A stretch of 28,899 nucleotides of DNA, taken from contig DASSTC010000009.1 in assembly GCA_035708065.1 (NCBI GenBank), positions 1 through 28,899 on the forward strand, given 5' to 3'. The notes beneath the pieces are model-generated. The model was not told where the DNA came from. It worked only from the letters and a program-made list of their open reading frames with translations, and made no database searches. The stretch is from JAICUY01 sp035708065 (lineage in GTDB: Bacteria > Chloroflexota > Limnocylindria > QHBO01). The first letter of the stretch is position 1. Each line of letters opens with the position of its first letter. Made by a program: the position numbers and the translations under genes. Below, piece by piece: positions 1-10,569 of this stretch.

Positions 1-2283
<2,283 letters not shown>

Positions 2284-2299
2284 GGGTCTGTGTCGTCTC

Positions 2300-2770
2300 C
2301 TACTCGGTCGTGCCCGCCGCGCCGACCTCGACCGGCACGCCGTAGCGCTTCTTGAGCGCCCGCTTCTCGGTGGGCGATGCGCCCAGGAACCGTCCGTCCG
2401 CCTCGGCGATCAGTCGGTCGCCGTCACCGCGCACCTCACCGTGCACGTCGTAGATCCGGCGGCGCCGGCCGGTCACCTGCCCGGTCGCCACCAGGCGCTC
2501 ACCGGGATTCGCCGGCGCGCGGTAGCGAATGTTCATCTCGGCGGTCACCGCCCACGAGTCATGGCTGGCCGGGGCCCACGCCATCACCTCGTCGAGCAGC
2601 GTGGCCAGCAGGCCGCCGTGGATCTTGTCCTCCCAGCCGACGAAGTCCTCGCCCGGCGTCCACACGGTGCGGGCCACGCCGTCTCCGAGCTCGATCTCGA
2701 GCCGCATGCCGATCGGGTTCGTCGTCCCGCAGGCGAAGCAGTTGTGGTCCGCGAAGGCATAGCGCCTCAC
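2300..2770 (-). CDS. PaaI-family hotdog-fold thioesterase
   Basis: This 156-residue protein resembles single-domain hotdog acyl-CoA thioesterases of the PaaI/DUF4442 kind. The N-terminal CFACG resembles the HCFGCG opening common in this family. The stretch HGGLLATLLDEVMAW (about residues 51-65) is the central hotdog helix with its conserved His-Gly-Gly and acidic residue. A strand-rich second half follows. It would hydrolyse a thioester, probably an acyl-CoA; the substrate cannot be read from sequence. The start is GTG and overlaps the stop of the upstream small gene by four bases (GTGA at 2767-2770), so the two are translationally coupled. Its position between gyrB and gyrA says nothing clear about function. 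Confidence 0.85.
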   Translation of the reverse strand: MRRYAFADHNCFACGTTNPIGMRLEIELGDGVARTVWTPGEDFVGWEDKIHGGLLATLLDEVMAWAPASHDSWAVTAEMNIRYRAPANPGERLVATGQVTGRRRRIYDVHGEVRGDGDRLIAEADGRFLGASPTEKRALKKRYGVPVEVGAAGTTE

Positions 2771-3003
2771 CAGTCGTCCTGCTCCCCGTCATCGTAGTCG
2801 GCGTACGCATCGTTCCGACGCAGGCAGTTGTCGGCGATCGCCAGCGCGAAGGCGTGGCTCACCGCGTAGCCGTCGCGCAGGAAGTTGACCGCGTCGCGGC
2901 GGTCGCCGATCCCGTTCGATTCCAGCAGCTCGCACCACTCGTCCAGCGAGCGTCCGGTCTTGCCCTCCACCTGGCGGATGTCGGCGACGTGTCGCGATGG
3001 CAT
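2767..3003 (-). CDS. Small DUF4287-like protein
   Basis: This 78-residue protein opens MPSRHVADIRQVEGKTGRSL. It has the pattern of DUF4287 proteins: an (I/V)xxKTGRSLDEW motif, then a short helix, then a Gly-containing segment rich in His and Ala (GYAVSHAFALAIAD). The C-terminus is acidic (DAYADYDDGEQDDW). The ATG at 3003 has a GAGGA Shine-Dalgarno 7 nt upstream (3011-3015). The gene lies 27 nt after gyrB and overlaps the thioesterase start by four bases, so it belongs to the gyrase operon. The family assignment is by motif recollection only. The molecular function is unknown. Confidence 0.65.
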   Translation of the reverse strand: MPSRHVADIRQVEGKTGRSLDEWCELLESNGIGDRRDAVNFLRDGYAVSHAFALAIADNCLRRNDAYADYDDGEQDDW

Positions 3004-3030
3004 CGGTCTGTCCTCGTTTGACCTAACGGT

Positions 3031-5007
3031 TCAGATGTCGAGATTGCGGACCTTGCGGGCCTCGCCTCGGATGAAGTCACGCCGCGGCTCGACGCGCTCG
3101 CCCATGAGCGTGCTGAACACCTCGTCGGCCTCGGCAGCGTCGTCGATCTGGACGCGCAGAAGCGTGCGCGTCTCGGGGTTCATGGTCGTCTGCCACAGCT
3201 GCTCTGGGTTCATCTCGCCGAGACCCTTGAAGCGCTGCACGCTGATGTTCTTGGTGCGCCCCTCGCGGCTGAGCTCCTTGACCGCCTGGTCGCGCTCGTT
3301 CTCGGTGTGCGCGTACCGCGTCACCTTGCCGGTGCTGACCCGGTACAGCGGCGGCTGGCAGATGTACAGGTAGCCCTTCTCGATGATCTCCGGCATGTGT
3401 CGATAGAAGTACGTGAGCAGGAGCGTGGTGATATGGGCGCCGTCGACGTCGGCGTCCGAGAGCAGGCAGATGGTGTGATAGCGCAGCTTGGTGATGTCGA
3501 ACGTGTCGCCGATGCCGGCCCCCAGCGCGATGACCAGCGGCCGGATCTTGTCACTGCCGAGGACTCGGTCCAGGCGCGCCTTCTCGACGTTGAGCATCTT
3601 GCCGAACATGGGCAGGATCGCCTGGGTTCGTCGGTCGCGGCCCTGCTTGGCCGAGCCTCCAGCGGAGTCGCCCTCGACGATGAACAGCTCGCTGCGCGCC
3701 GGGTCGCGCTCCTGGCAGTCGGCCAGCTTGCCGGGCAGGGCCATGCCGTCGAGCGCGCCCTTGCGGATGACGAGGTCGCGGGCCTTGCGGGCCGCCTCGC
3801 GCGCCCGCGCGGCGGTGATCGACTTCTCGATGATCCGTCGGCCATCGGCCGGGTTCTCCTCGAGATGCTGGATGATCCCCTCGGTCACCACGCGCTGCAC
3901 GATGCCCTTCACGTCGGCGTTGCCGAGCTTGGCCTTGGTCTGGCCCTCGAACTGCGGATCGGTCAGCTTGACGCTGATCACCGCGGTCAGGCCCTCGCGC
4001 ACGTCGTCCCCGGAGAGGTTCGCCTCCTTCTCGGAGAGCGTGCCGGACTTGCGCGCCCAGTCGTTGAGGCTGCCGGTGAGGGCCGCACGGAATCCGGCGA
4101 CGTGCGTTCCGCCGTCGACGGTGTGGATGTTGTTGGCGAAGGCGAGCACGTTCTCGGTGAAGCCGTCGTTGTACTGGAGCGCGACCTCGACGCTCGTGCC
4201 GTCCACGACCTTCTCTACGTGGATCGGCCGCTGGTTGAGGGCATCCCGTCGCCGGTTGAGATGGCGCACGAACGAGGTGACGCCACCCTCGAAGTAGAAG
4301 TTCTTCTCGCGGTCGATCCGCTCGTCGACCAGCCGGATCCAGAGGCCCTTGTTCAGGTAGGCCGATTCACGGAGGCGCGTGCTGATCGTCTCCCAGCTGA
4401 AGTCGAGCGTCTCGAACATCTCGGCGTCCGGCTGGAAGATCGTGCGCGTGCCGCTGGTGCGCTCCCAACCATCCAGGCCGCGGTTCGCCTCCTTCGTGCC
4501 GCCTGCCTGGCGGACCGGACCCGTCGGCGTGCCGCGCTGGTACTCCTGGATCCAGCGCTTCTGCTCGCGCAGCACCTCGACGCGCATGTCGCTCGACAGC
4601 GCGTTGACGACGCTCACGCCGACGCCGTGCAGGCCGCCGGACACCTTGTAGCCGCCGCCGCCGAACTTGCCTCCGGCGTGCAGCACCGTGTGCACCACCT
4701 CGAGCGCCGACTTGCCGGTGGCGTGCTTGCCGACCGGGATGCCGCGGCCATCGTCGATGACCTCGACCCGTCCGTCGGCGTGGATCGTGACGTTGATGCG
4801 CGTGGCCTGGTTGGCCATCGCCTCGTCGATGCTGTTGTCGACGACCTCCCAGACGAGCTGGTGCAGGCCGCGGGCATCGGTCGAGCCGATGTACATGCCG
4901 GGGCGCTTGCGGACCGCCTGCAGGCCTTCCAGCACCTGGATGTTCGCGGCGGTGTATTCCGATGCTGCCCCGGTGCGACGCGTCTTGCGCGCGGGTTCGA
5001 CGGTCAT
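3031..5007 (-). CDS. gyrB: DNA gyrase subunit B
   Basis: This is the ATPase subunit of gyrase, 658 residues, the short form without the roughly 165-residue insert of gammaproteobacterial GyrB. The GHKL ATP-binding domain shows KRPGMYIGST (34-43), EVVDNSIDEA, DDGRGIPVG and GGLHGVGVSVVNAL. The transducer domain follows. The TOPRIM domain has EGDSAGGSAKQGRDRR with catalytic Glu445 and the metal-binding SDADVDG around Asp518/Asp520. The C-terminal QRFKGLGEMNPEQLWQTTM contacts GyrA. The usual ILPLKGK or ILPLRGK reads ILPMFGK, putting Phe468 at the E. coli K447 position. The ATG overlaps the parB stop (ATGA, 5004-5007), so translation is coupled to the partition genes. Confidence 0.98.
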   Translation of the reverse strand: MTVEPARKTRRTGAASEYTAANIQVLEGLQAVRKRPGMYIGSTDARGLHQLVWEVVDNSIDEAMANQATRINVTIHADGRVEVIDDGRGIPVGKHATGKSALEVVHTVLHAGGKFGGGGYKVSGGLHGVGVSVVNALSSDMRVEVLREQKRWIQEYQRGTPTGPVRQAGGTKEANRGLDGWERTSGTRTIFQPDAEMFETLDFSWETISTRLRESAYLNKGLWIRLVDERIDREKNFYFEGGVTSFVRHLNRRRDALNQRPIHVEKVVDGTSVEVALQYNDGFTENVLAFANNIHTVDGGTHVAGFRAALTGSLNDWARKSGTLSEKEANLSGDDVREGLTAVISVKLTDPQFEGQTKAKLGNADVKGIVQRVVTEGIIQHLEENPADGRRIIEKSITAARAREAARKARDLVIRKGALDGMALPGKLADCQERDPARSELFIVEGDSAGGSAKQGRDRRTQAILPMFGKMLNVEKARLDRVLGSDKIRPLVIALGAGIGDTFDITKLRYHTICLLSDADVDGAHITTLLLTYFYRHMPEIIEKGYLYICQPPLYRVSTGKVTRYAHTENERDQAVKELSREGRTKNISVQRFKGLGEMNPEQLWQTTMNPETRTLLRVQIDDAAEADEVFSTLMGERVEPRRDFIRGEARKVRNLDI

Positions 5008-5897
5008 GCCTGTCCAGCCACCTCGTGGTTGTCTGATACCGATGCCGCGGCGCCGCTCGCGCCGCGGGTGATGATCGAATAGATGCGGTCGAGCTCCTCG
5101 TCCGAGTAGAAGTCGATGACGAGACGGCCGCCGCGCCGGGTGCGCTGGATGCCGACCTTGGTGGCCAGCAGGCCGCGCAGCTGGGCCTCGACGTCGGCCA
5201 GGTCGCCGCTCACCGCCTGCCGCTGCTGTGGCTCGCCGCGTTCCCGGCGCCGTCGCACCAGCTCCTCGGTCTGGCGCACCGAGAGCTGCCGCTCGAGCAC
5301 GACCTGCAGCACCGCGCGCTGGAACTCCTGCACGGTCAGCGCCGCGAGCGCCCGCCCGTGGCCCTCGCTGATGCGGCCGTCGGCGATGGCGCGCTGTGTC
5401 TCCGGCGCGAGGTCGAGGAGCCGCAGCGAGTTGGATACTGCCACGCGGCTCTTGCCGACCTGTCGCGCCACCTGCTCGTGCGTGAGCCCGAAGCGATCGG
5501 TCAGCTCCCGGTAGGCATGCGCCTGCTCGATCGCGTTGAGATCGGCGCGCTGGACGTTCTCGACGAGCGCCAGCTGCAGCATCTCGTCGCCGGTCGAGTC
5601 ACGGACGATGGCCGGAATCGTCGTCTTGCCGGCAAGCTTGCTGGCGCGCAGCCGGCGCTCGCCGGCGATCAGCTCATAGCCTCCGTCGGCCGTGGCACGG
5701 ACCACGATCGGCTGCAGAACGCCGTGCACCGCGATCGAGGCCGCCAGCTCGGCGAGCTGCTCGTCGTCGAAGCGGTCACGCGGCTGGTGCGGGTTGCGGC
5801 CGATGCGGTCGAGCGGCAGCTCGTTGACGCCGCTCTCGTCGTGCGAGCGCGGAATGAGGGCGTCCAGCCCTCGACCGAGGCCGAAGGACCTAGCCAC
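5004..5897 (-). CDS. parB: Chromosome partitioning protein ParB
   Basis: This 297-residue ParB/Spo0J homologue binds parS, spreads, and loads SMC to organise the origin region. It starts with the typical GRGLDALIP. The N-terminal CTP-binding/hydrolysis domain carries NPHQPRxxFDD, GVLQPIVV and the signature GERRLRA. ALVENVQRADLNAIEQA follows, then the parS-reading helix-turn-helix (THEQVARQVGKSRVAVSNSL). The C-terminal dimerisation segment ends the protein. The start is GTG at 5897, inside the end of parA (8-bp overlap), and the stop overlaps the gyrB ATG. A parS-like site lies about 0.9 kb away, upstream of parA. Chromosomal rather than plasmid origin is supported by the gyrase neighbours. 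Confidence 0.97.
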   Translation of the reverse strand: MARSFGLGRGLDALIPRSHDESGVNELPLDRIGRNPHQPRDRFDDEQLAELAASIAVHGVLQPIVVRATADGGYELIAGERRLRASKLAGKTTIPAIVRDSTGDEMLQLALVENVQRADLNAIEQAHAYRELTDRFGLTHEQVARQVGKSRVAVSNSLRLLDLAPETQRAIADGRISEGHGRALAALTVQEFQRAVLQVVLERQLSVRQTEELVRRRRERGEPQQRQAVSGDLADVEAQLRGLLATKVGIQRTRRGGRLVIDFYSDEELDRIYSIITRGASGAAASVSDNHEVAGQA

Positions 5898-6651
5898 GTG
5901 TCACCACTTCGCCGGCGAGCTCGTGGTAGGCCACCGCTCCCCGCGAGGCAGGGTCGTACAGCGCGATCGGCACGCCATGGCTCGGCGCCTCGGAGAGCCG
6001 GACGCTGCGCGGCACGACGGTGCGATAGACGGTCCCGTTCATGTGCCGGCGCACCTCGGCGGCCACCTGTGCCGACAGCCGGGTGCGGCCGTCGTACATC
6101 GTCAGCACGACGCCCTCGATCTCGAGTCGCGGATTCAGTTCCTCTCGCACCAGGCGAATGGTGTTCACCAGCTGGCTCAGCCCCTCCAGGGCGTAGTACT
6201 CGGTCTGGATCGGGATCAGGACGCCGTCCGCCGCCGTGAGCGCGTTCACCGTCAGCAGCCCCAGCGAGGGCGGGCAGTCGATGAGGATCCGCTCGTAGCG
6301 GCCGTCGAGGCCGCTCAGGCTGGCTGCCAGCCGGCGCTCGCGTGCCGCGACGCCCACCAGCTCGACCTCGGCGCCCGAGAGCGCCGGAGCCGATGGGACG
6401 ATGTCCAATCCATCGATCGATGTTCCCACCGCGAGCTCGCCGACCGGAACGCGATCGATGAGCGCCTCGTAGACCGAGCGGTCAACCGCTCGTCGGTCGA
6501 TTCCCAGCCCGCTCGTTGCGTTGCCCTGGGGATCGAGATCGATGACGAGCGTCGGGGTTCCAGAGAGGGCCAGGTACGCCGCGAGGTTCACGACGGTGGT
6601 CGTCTTGCCGACTCCGCCCTTCTGGTTCGTACAGGCTGTAACCCTGACCAC
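5890..6651 (-). CDS. parA: Chromosome partitioning ATPase ParA (Soj)
   Basis: This deviant-Walker ParA/Soj ATPase acts with ParB on origin segregation. It begins with the family's usual opening, TACTNQKGGVGKTTTVVNLA, containing the signature Lys of KGGVGKT. DLDPQGNATSGLG (Walker A') and ILIDCPPSLGLLTVNAL (Walker B) follow, then PIQTEYYALEGLSQL. I chose the GTG at 6651 (253 aa) because GGAG sits 5 nt upstream and the N-terminus matches Soj length. An upstream in-frame ATG at 6684 would add 11 residues, but it abuts a TAGAAT hexamer that probably is the -10 element. It is the first gene of the minus-strand operon with parB and gyrB. Confidence 0.96.
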   Translation of the reverse strand: MVRVTACTNQKGGVGKTTTVVNLAAYLALSGTPTLVIDLDPQGNATSGLGIDRRAVDRSVYEALIDRVPVGELAVGTSIDGLDIVPSAPALSGAEVELVGVAARERRLAASLSGLDGRYERILIDCPPSLGLLTVNALTAADGVLIPIQTEYYALEGLSQLVNTIRLVREELNPRLEIEGVVLTMYDGRTRLSAQVAAEVRRHMNGTVYRTVVPRSVRLSEAPSHGVPIALYDPASRGAVAYHELAGEVVTRG

Positions 6652-6684
6652 GGACGCTCCGCTGCGAGTTCGATGGGTGCCCAT

Positions 6685-6690
6685 ATTCTA
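6685..6690 (-). promoter_or_regulatory. Candidate -10 element of the parAB-gyrB operon
   Basis: The minus strand reads TAGAAT here, a good -10 hexamer in GC-rich sequence. Transcription would start near 6678, giving a leader of about 27 nt that contains the GGAG site before the preferred GTG start of parA. No convincing -35 hexamer is visible at 16-18 bp. This element argues against the in-frame ATG at 6684 as the true start. Confidence 0.5.
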
Positions 6691-6797
6691 CCAGTTTCGG
6701 CCTTACCAGGCCGTTACCGGACGCTTACTGAGCCGGTTCCGCGGCGACTCGGAGCGTGCGTCCGCGACGCCTGCTCGGAGGGATTGAGACCGCGAGA

Positions 6798-6813
6798 TGC
6801 TTCACGTGAAACA
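6798..6813. promoter_or_regulatory. parS centromere-like ParB-binding site
   Basis: TGCTTCACGTGAAACA matches the widely conserved bacterial parS palindrome TGTTTCACGTGAAACA at 15 of 16 positions, the third base being C instead of T. It lies about 150 bp upstream of parA in the divergent parA/mreD intergenic region, the expected place for a cis-acting partition site. By coincidence of the palindrome it reads MLHVKH on the plus strand and MFHVKH on the minus strand. Only one such site was seen in the window. Confidence 0.9.
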
Positions 6814-6930
6814 TTCCGGCATCGATGGCGCGCAGCGACCGACCGCTGCGCACGAGCCGGGGTCCTTGGAGTACCTTCGGCGGCCTGCAAACGGCCGGTC
6901 GGCAGGTGTCGTCGGAGCGGTGCGGCTGGG

Positions 6931-6936
6931 TATACT
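6931..6936 (+). promoter_or_regulatory. Candidate -10 element upstream of mreD
   Basis: TATACT is the only AT-rich promoter-like hexamer in the stretch before the Mre operon. Transcription from about 6943 would leave a leader of about 37 nt before the proposed mreD start at 6980. The -35 region (TCGTCG at 17 bp spacing) is poor. The rest of the 6691-6979 intergenic region holds parS and no convincing gene. Confidence 0.45.
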
Positions 6937-6979
6937 CGCTGCCAGTCCGTCCTGCTGCGAACCACCGAGGGGGTTCTCG

Positions 6980-7477
6980 ATCAGCTACACCAGCGCGCTC
7001 GTCGCGGTCCTGGCCGGGATCGTTCACGCCGGACTTGCGCCGACGATCGTGATCGCCGGCGTCAAGCCCAACCTGCTGCTCGTCGCGGTGGTGCTCGTCA
7101 CCGCGGTCCTCGGTTTCGAGGCCGGCATCCTGTGGGCATTCGTCGGTGGCCTGGTGGCGAACCTGCTGATCCCCGAGCCGCTGGGCAGCATCCCGCTGGC
7201 GATGCTGGTCGTGGCGGCGTTCGTGAGCGGCGGCGGTCGCGTTCTCGGCCGCCTGGTGTGGGTCTACCCGGTGGTTGCCGCGTTCGCCGGCAGCATCCTG
7301 GCCGATGTCGTGACGCTGTCAATCTCGCGTCTGATCGGCTCCCCGCTGTCGAACGGCATCCCCGTTGACCTGATCCTGCCCGCCGCGGCGCTCAACGCCG
7401 CGATCTGCGGCCTTCTGCTCTATCCGGTGCGCACGCTCGCGGTGCGCTACTGGCTCGACGAGTCGCCGGCCTGGTAG
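6980..7477 (+). CDS. mreD: Rod-shape determining protein MreD (start uncertain)
   Basis: This hydrophobic protein has five or six membrane segments and the MreD pattern KPNLLLVAVVLVTAVLGFEAG, then GGLVANLL and a C-terminal DLILPAAALNA helix. MreD is an inner-membrane partner of the MreBC elongation machinery. The sequence stays open upstream to an ATG at 6797 inside parS, but that extension is not MreD-like. An ATC codon at 6980, preceded 6 nt upstream by GAGGGGG (6967-6973), would give 165 residues, the usual family length. A GTG at 6920 is the nearest conventional start, with poor spacing from a GGAG. It heads an operon with mrdA and rodA; mreB and mreC are not adjacent. Confidence 0.8.
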   Translation: MSYTSALVAVLAGIVHAGLAPTIVIAGVKPNLLLVAVVLVTAVLGFEAGILWAFVGGLVANLLIPEPLGSIPLAMLVVAAFVSGGGRVLGRLVWVYPVVAAFAGSILADVVTLSISRLIGSPLSNGIPVDLILPAAALNAAICGLLLYPVRTLAVRYWLDESPAW

Positions 7478-7493
7478 CGGTCGTGGAGAAGCC

Positions 7494-9410
7494 GTGGCGG
7501 ACCTGAACGAGGGTCGCCTCGATCTGCCCCGGTCGCCGGCTCGCTTCATCGCGTTCGGTGTCGTGGCCGTGCTGCTGTTCACCGCGCTCGGCGGCCGCCT
7601 CTTCCAGCTGCAGGTGCTCAACGGCGCCGTCTACAGCCAGCGGGCGGCCGCCGCACGCACCGCCGAGGTGCCGATTCCCGCGCCGCGCGGGCTGATCTTC
7701 GACCGAGCCGGCCGCCCGATTGCCGTGAACGTGCCGTCCTGGGTGGTCAAGGCACGGCCGGCCGACCTGCCGAAAGGCGACGCGGCGACGGTCATCCGCC
7801 GCGTCGCGGCGCTGATCGGCGCCGACGCGGATCCACTGCAGCGCAGGTACGACGCCTACAGGGGATCGCCGTATGACCGCGTGCCGCTGACGACCGTCGG
7901 TCGCGAGGCCGCACTGATCATCGGCGAGCGAGCGCAGGACCTGCCGGGCATCGTCGTCGAGGTCCAGGCCCAGCGCCGCTATCTCGACGAGAACGGCAAG
8001 CTGGATGGCAGCCTCATGGCGCACGAGGTCGGCTACACCGGTCCGATCTCGAAATCGGAGCTCGCCGACCTCGCCGAGCAGGGCTACCTGCCCGACGACC
8101 CGATCGGCCGCGACGGTGTCGAGGCGAGCTTCGAGACTGAGCTGCGGGGCACCTACGGCAGCGAGCTCGTCGAGCGCGATGCATCGGGCCGCACGACCAA
8201 GGTGATCGACACGCTGCGCGACCCCGTGCCGGGCAAGAACCTGATGCTGACGATCGACGCCCGCACGCAGCGCCTGGCGACCGATGCCCTGAAGTGGGGC
8301 ATGAAGGCGGTCGGCGTCACCGAGGGCGTGACGATCGTCATGAACCCACAGACCGGCGAGATTCTGGCGATGGTGTCGCTGCCGGCCTACGACAACAACA
8401 AGTTCGCCACCGGCATCAGCGCGAAGGACTACCAGGCATACCTGACCGCCGCCGGCAAGCCGCTGCGGAATCACGCGATCGCCGACACATATCCACCCGG
8501 ATCGACGTTCAAGCTCGTCACCGGGCTCGGTGCGCTCGAGGCGGGTGTCACCCGGCCGTCGCAGAAGTGGCCGACGTACGGCTGCTACCAGATCCCGGGC
8601 GCGCCCAAGGGGCAGTGCCTCTTCGACTGGAATCGCCGTGGATTCGGGCCACTCGACATCGTCGGGGCGTTCGCCCAGAGCTCCGACACGTTCTTCTACC
8701 AGATGGCCGTCAAGCTGGGGATCGACCGGCTCGGTGACGCGGCTGCCGAGCTCGGCTTCGGCAAGCCCACCGGCGTGCGGTTGCCCGGCGAGGCATCCGG
8801 CATCGTGGCCAGCACCGAGTGGGCGCGCCGCAACGGACGGCCCAGCCTGTTCACCGGCGAGCTCGCCCAGGCGGGCATCGGTCAGAACGTCATCGCGGTG
8901 ACGCCGTTGCAGCTGCTGAATGCCTACGCGGCGCTCGCCAACGGCGGGCACCTGATGCGACCGATGATCGTCCGCGGCGAGACCGATGCGAACGGCAAGC
9001 TCATCAAGGAGTACAAGCCCGAGGTCGCCGGCGAGCTGACGGCCAGCGCGGCCGACCAGCGCGTCATGCGCCTTGGCGCCCGGCAGGTGATCACCACCGG
9101 GCACGCCTACAACATCCGCGACCTGAAGCTGCCCGGCGCGCTGTCGGGCAAGACCGGGACCGCCGAGTTCGGCGAGCTGACGAAGAACAAGACGCTGCCC
9201 TTCCATTCGTGGTTCGTCGCCTACCTGCCCTCGAAGGCCGGCGCGACCGATGCCGACCTGGCCGTCGTCACCTTCAGCTACTCGGCCACGGTGCCCGGCA
9301 ACGTGTCGACCGAGGTGGTCAAGTACTTCCTGCAGAAGTACTTCGATCTCGACCAGGACCTGCGACTCGACCCGCAGACCTTCGCCCTCGTGGCGCGGAA
9401 CCAGAACTGA
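7494..9410 (+). CDS. mrdA: Peptidoglycan D,D-transpeptidase PBP2
   Basis: This class B penicillin-binding protein of the elongasome cross-links lateral-wall peptidoglycan and partners RodA. It has 638 residues. A short cytoplasmic N-terminus is followed by one membrane anchor (about 17-33). The pedestal domain carries RGLIFDRAGRPIAVNVPSW. The transpeptidase domain has PPGSTFKLVTG with the nucleophilic Ser337, an SSD triad (about 396-398, the S-x-D form usual for PBP2) and SGKTGTAEFGE with Lys553. The start is GTG with GGAG five bases upstream (7485-7488). The gene follows mreD by 16 nt and is separated from rodA by two nucleotides, a typical PBP2-RodA pair. Serine-type penicillin binding is expected. 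Confidence 0.95.
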   Translation: MADLNEGRLDLPRSPARFIAFGVVAVLLFTALGGRLFQLQVLNGAVYSQRAAAARTAEVPIPAPRGLIFDRAGRPIAVNVPSWVVKARPADLPKGDAATVIRRVAALIGADADPLQRRYDAYRGSPYDRVPLTTVGREAALIIGERAQDLPGIVVEVQAQRRYLDENGKLDGSLMAHEVGYTGPISKSELADLAEQGYLPDDPIGRDGVEASFETELRGTYGSELVERDASGRTTKVIDTLRDPVPGKNLMLTIDARTQRLATDALKWGMKAVGVTEGVTIVMNPQTGEILAMVSLPAYDNNKFATGISAKDYQAYLTAAGKPLRNHAIADTYPPGSTFKLVTGLGALEAGVTRPSQKWPTYGCYQIPGAPKGQCLFDWNRRGFGPLDIVGAFAQSSDTFFYQMAVKLGIDRLGDAAAELGFGKPTGVRLPGEASGIVASTEWARRNGRPSLFTGELAQAGIGQNVIAVTPLQLLNAYAALANGGHLMRPMIVRGETDANGKLIKEYKPEVAGELTASAADQRVMRLGARQVITTGHAYNIRDLKLPGALSGKTGTAEFGELTKNKTLPFHSWFVAYLPSKAGATDADLAVVTFSYSATVPGNVSTEVVKYFLQKYFDLDQDLRLDPQTFALVARNQN

Positions 9411-9412
9411 CC

Positions 9413-10549
9413 ATGGGTGCCGTCACCACCACGTTCGTCGAAAACGTACGCGCCAACAAGTGGCGGATGTTCGACTGGCAGCTGTTCCTGTACGTCATGC
9501 TGCTCATCGGCTTCGGCGTGGTGATGGGCTACTCCGCCGGCTACGGCGACGGGGGCGCATCGGGCATGAGCCAGACCGTGAAGACCGTGATCTGGAGCGG
9601 CATCGGCCTCACGATCTTCTTCGTCGCGGCGAGCATCGACTACCACTGGCTGACGACCTTCACCGTGCCGCTCTACCTCGCGGTGCTCGGGCTGCTGGCC
9701 CTGACCATGGCCATCGGCACCAGCCTGTTCGGCGCCCAGATGTCGGTCACCGTGGCCGGGCTCGACTTCCAGTTCAGCGAAGTGTGCAAGGTGCTGATGA
9801 TCGTCGTGCTGGCCAGCTTCCTGACCGGGCGTCGCGATCGGATCGGGCGTCTCTCGACGATCGTCGGCGCCGGCGTGCTCATGGCGATCCCGACCGGGCT
9901 CGTCTTCCTGCAGCCCGACCTCGGCACGGCGCTCGTGTTCGTCGCGATCGTGGGCGGCATGCTGTTCATGAGCGGCGCGAGCATCGGCTGGCTCGGGCTG
10001 CTGACCGGCGGCGCCATCGCCGCAGCGCCGCTGGTCATCGAGACGTTCCTGCACGGCTACCAGCGCCAGCGCCTGTTCTGCTTCCTCGACCCCCAGGCCG
10101 ATCCGCTGGGTGCCTGCTACCAGCTCGTCCAATCGCTGAACGCGGTCGGCTCGGGCGGCTGGTTCGGCCAGGGCCTGACCGCCGGCGGCCTCAACCGGTC
10201 GGGCTTCCTGCCGGTGCAGTCGACCGACTTCATCTTCACCGTCGTGGCAGAGGAGCTCGGCTTCGTCGGCGGGCTGATCGTGCTGGCGCTCTTCGCGCTG
10301 CTCGTCTGGCGAATCATGGTCATCGCCTGGAGTGCCGGCGATGCGCTGGGCAGCATGGTCGCCATCGGGCTCGCCAGCATGATCCTGTTCCAGCTGCTGG
10401 TGAACGTCGGGATGGTGATCGGGATCATGCCGGTCACCGGCATCCCGCTGCCGTTCATCACCTATGGCGGCTCGTCGATGATCTCGCTGCTGTTCGGAAT
10501 CGGGATCCTGCAGTCGGTGCGCATGCACTCGCGCAAGGCGACGTTCTAG
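9413..10549 (+). CDS. rodA: SEDS peptidoglycan glycosyltransferase RodA
   Basis: This 378-residue polytopic SEDS protein polymerises lipid II glycan strands during cell elongation, as partner of the upstream PBP2. About ten membrane helices are apparent. Signatures include VFLQPDLGTALVFVAI, NAVGSGGWFGQG, the catalytic-loop Asp in QSTDFIFTVVAEELGFVGG, and MPVTGIPLPFITYGGSSM near the C-terminus. That is the RodA/FtsW core. RodA rather than FtsW is chosen because of the mreD-mrdA context. The ATG at 9413 lies two bases after the mrdA stop, so coupling is likely. A copy of the interspersed inverted-repeat element begins 20 bp after its stop codon. Confidence 0.95.
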   Translation: MGAVTTTFVENVRANKWRMFDWQLFLYVMLLIGFGVVMGYSAGYGDGGASGMSQTVKTVIWSGIGLTIFFVAASIDYHWLTTFTVPLYLAVLGLLALTMAIGTSLFGAQMSVTVAGLDFQFSEVCKVLMIVVLASFLTGRRDRIGRLSTIVGAGVLMAIPTGLVFLQPDLGTALVFVAIVGGMLFMSGASIGWLGLLTGGAIAAAPLVIETFLHGYQRQRLFCFLDPQADPLGACYQLVQSLNAVGSGGWFGQGLTAGGLNRSGFLPVQSTDFIFTVVAEELGFVGGLIVLALFALLVWRIMVIAWSAGDALGSMVAIGLASMILFQLLVNVGMVIGIMPVTGIPLPFITYGGSSMISLLFGIGILQSVRMHSRKATF

Positions 10550-10569
10550 GGAGGTGCGTCGGAGTGCGT

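Noticed and set aside
6691..6797. DnaA boxes or an oriC next to parS
   Set aside because: No TTATCCACA-like 9-mers or AT-rich unwinding region, and no dnaA in the window.
6797..6979. N-terminal extension of mreD starting inside parS (MLHVKH)
   Set aside because: The ATG is part of the palindrome and the added 61 residues are polar, not MreD-like, and would cross the TATACT hexamer.
7392..9206. 604-codon minus-strand frame opposite mrdA
   Set aside because: Antisense of PBP2 with its catalytic motifs; no recognisable protein features.
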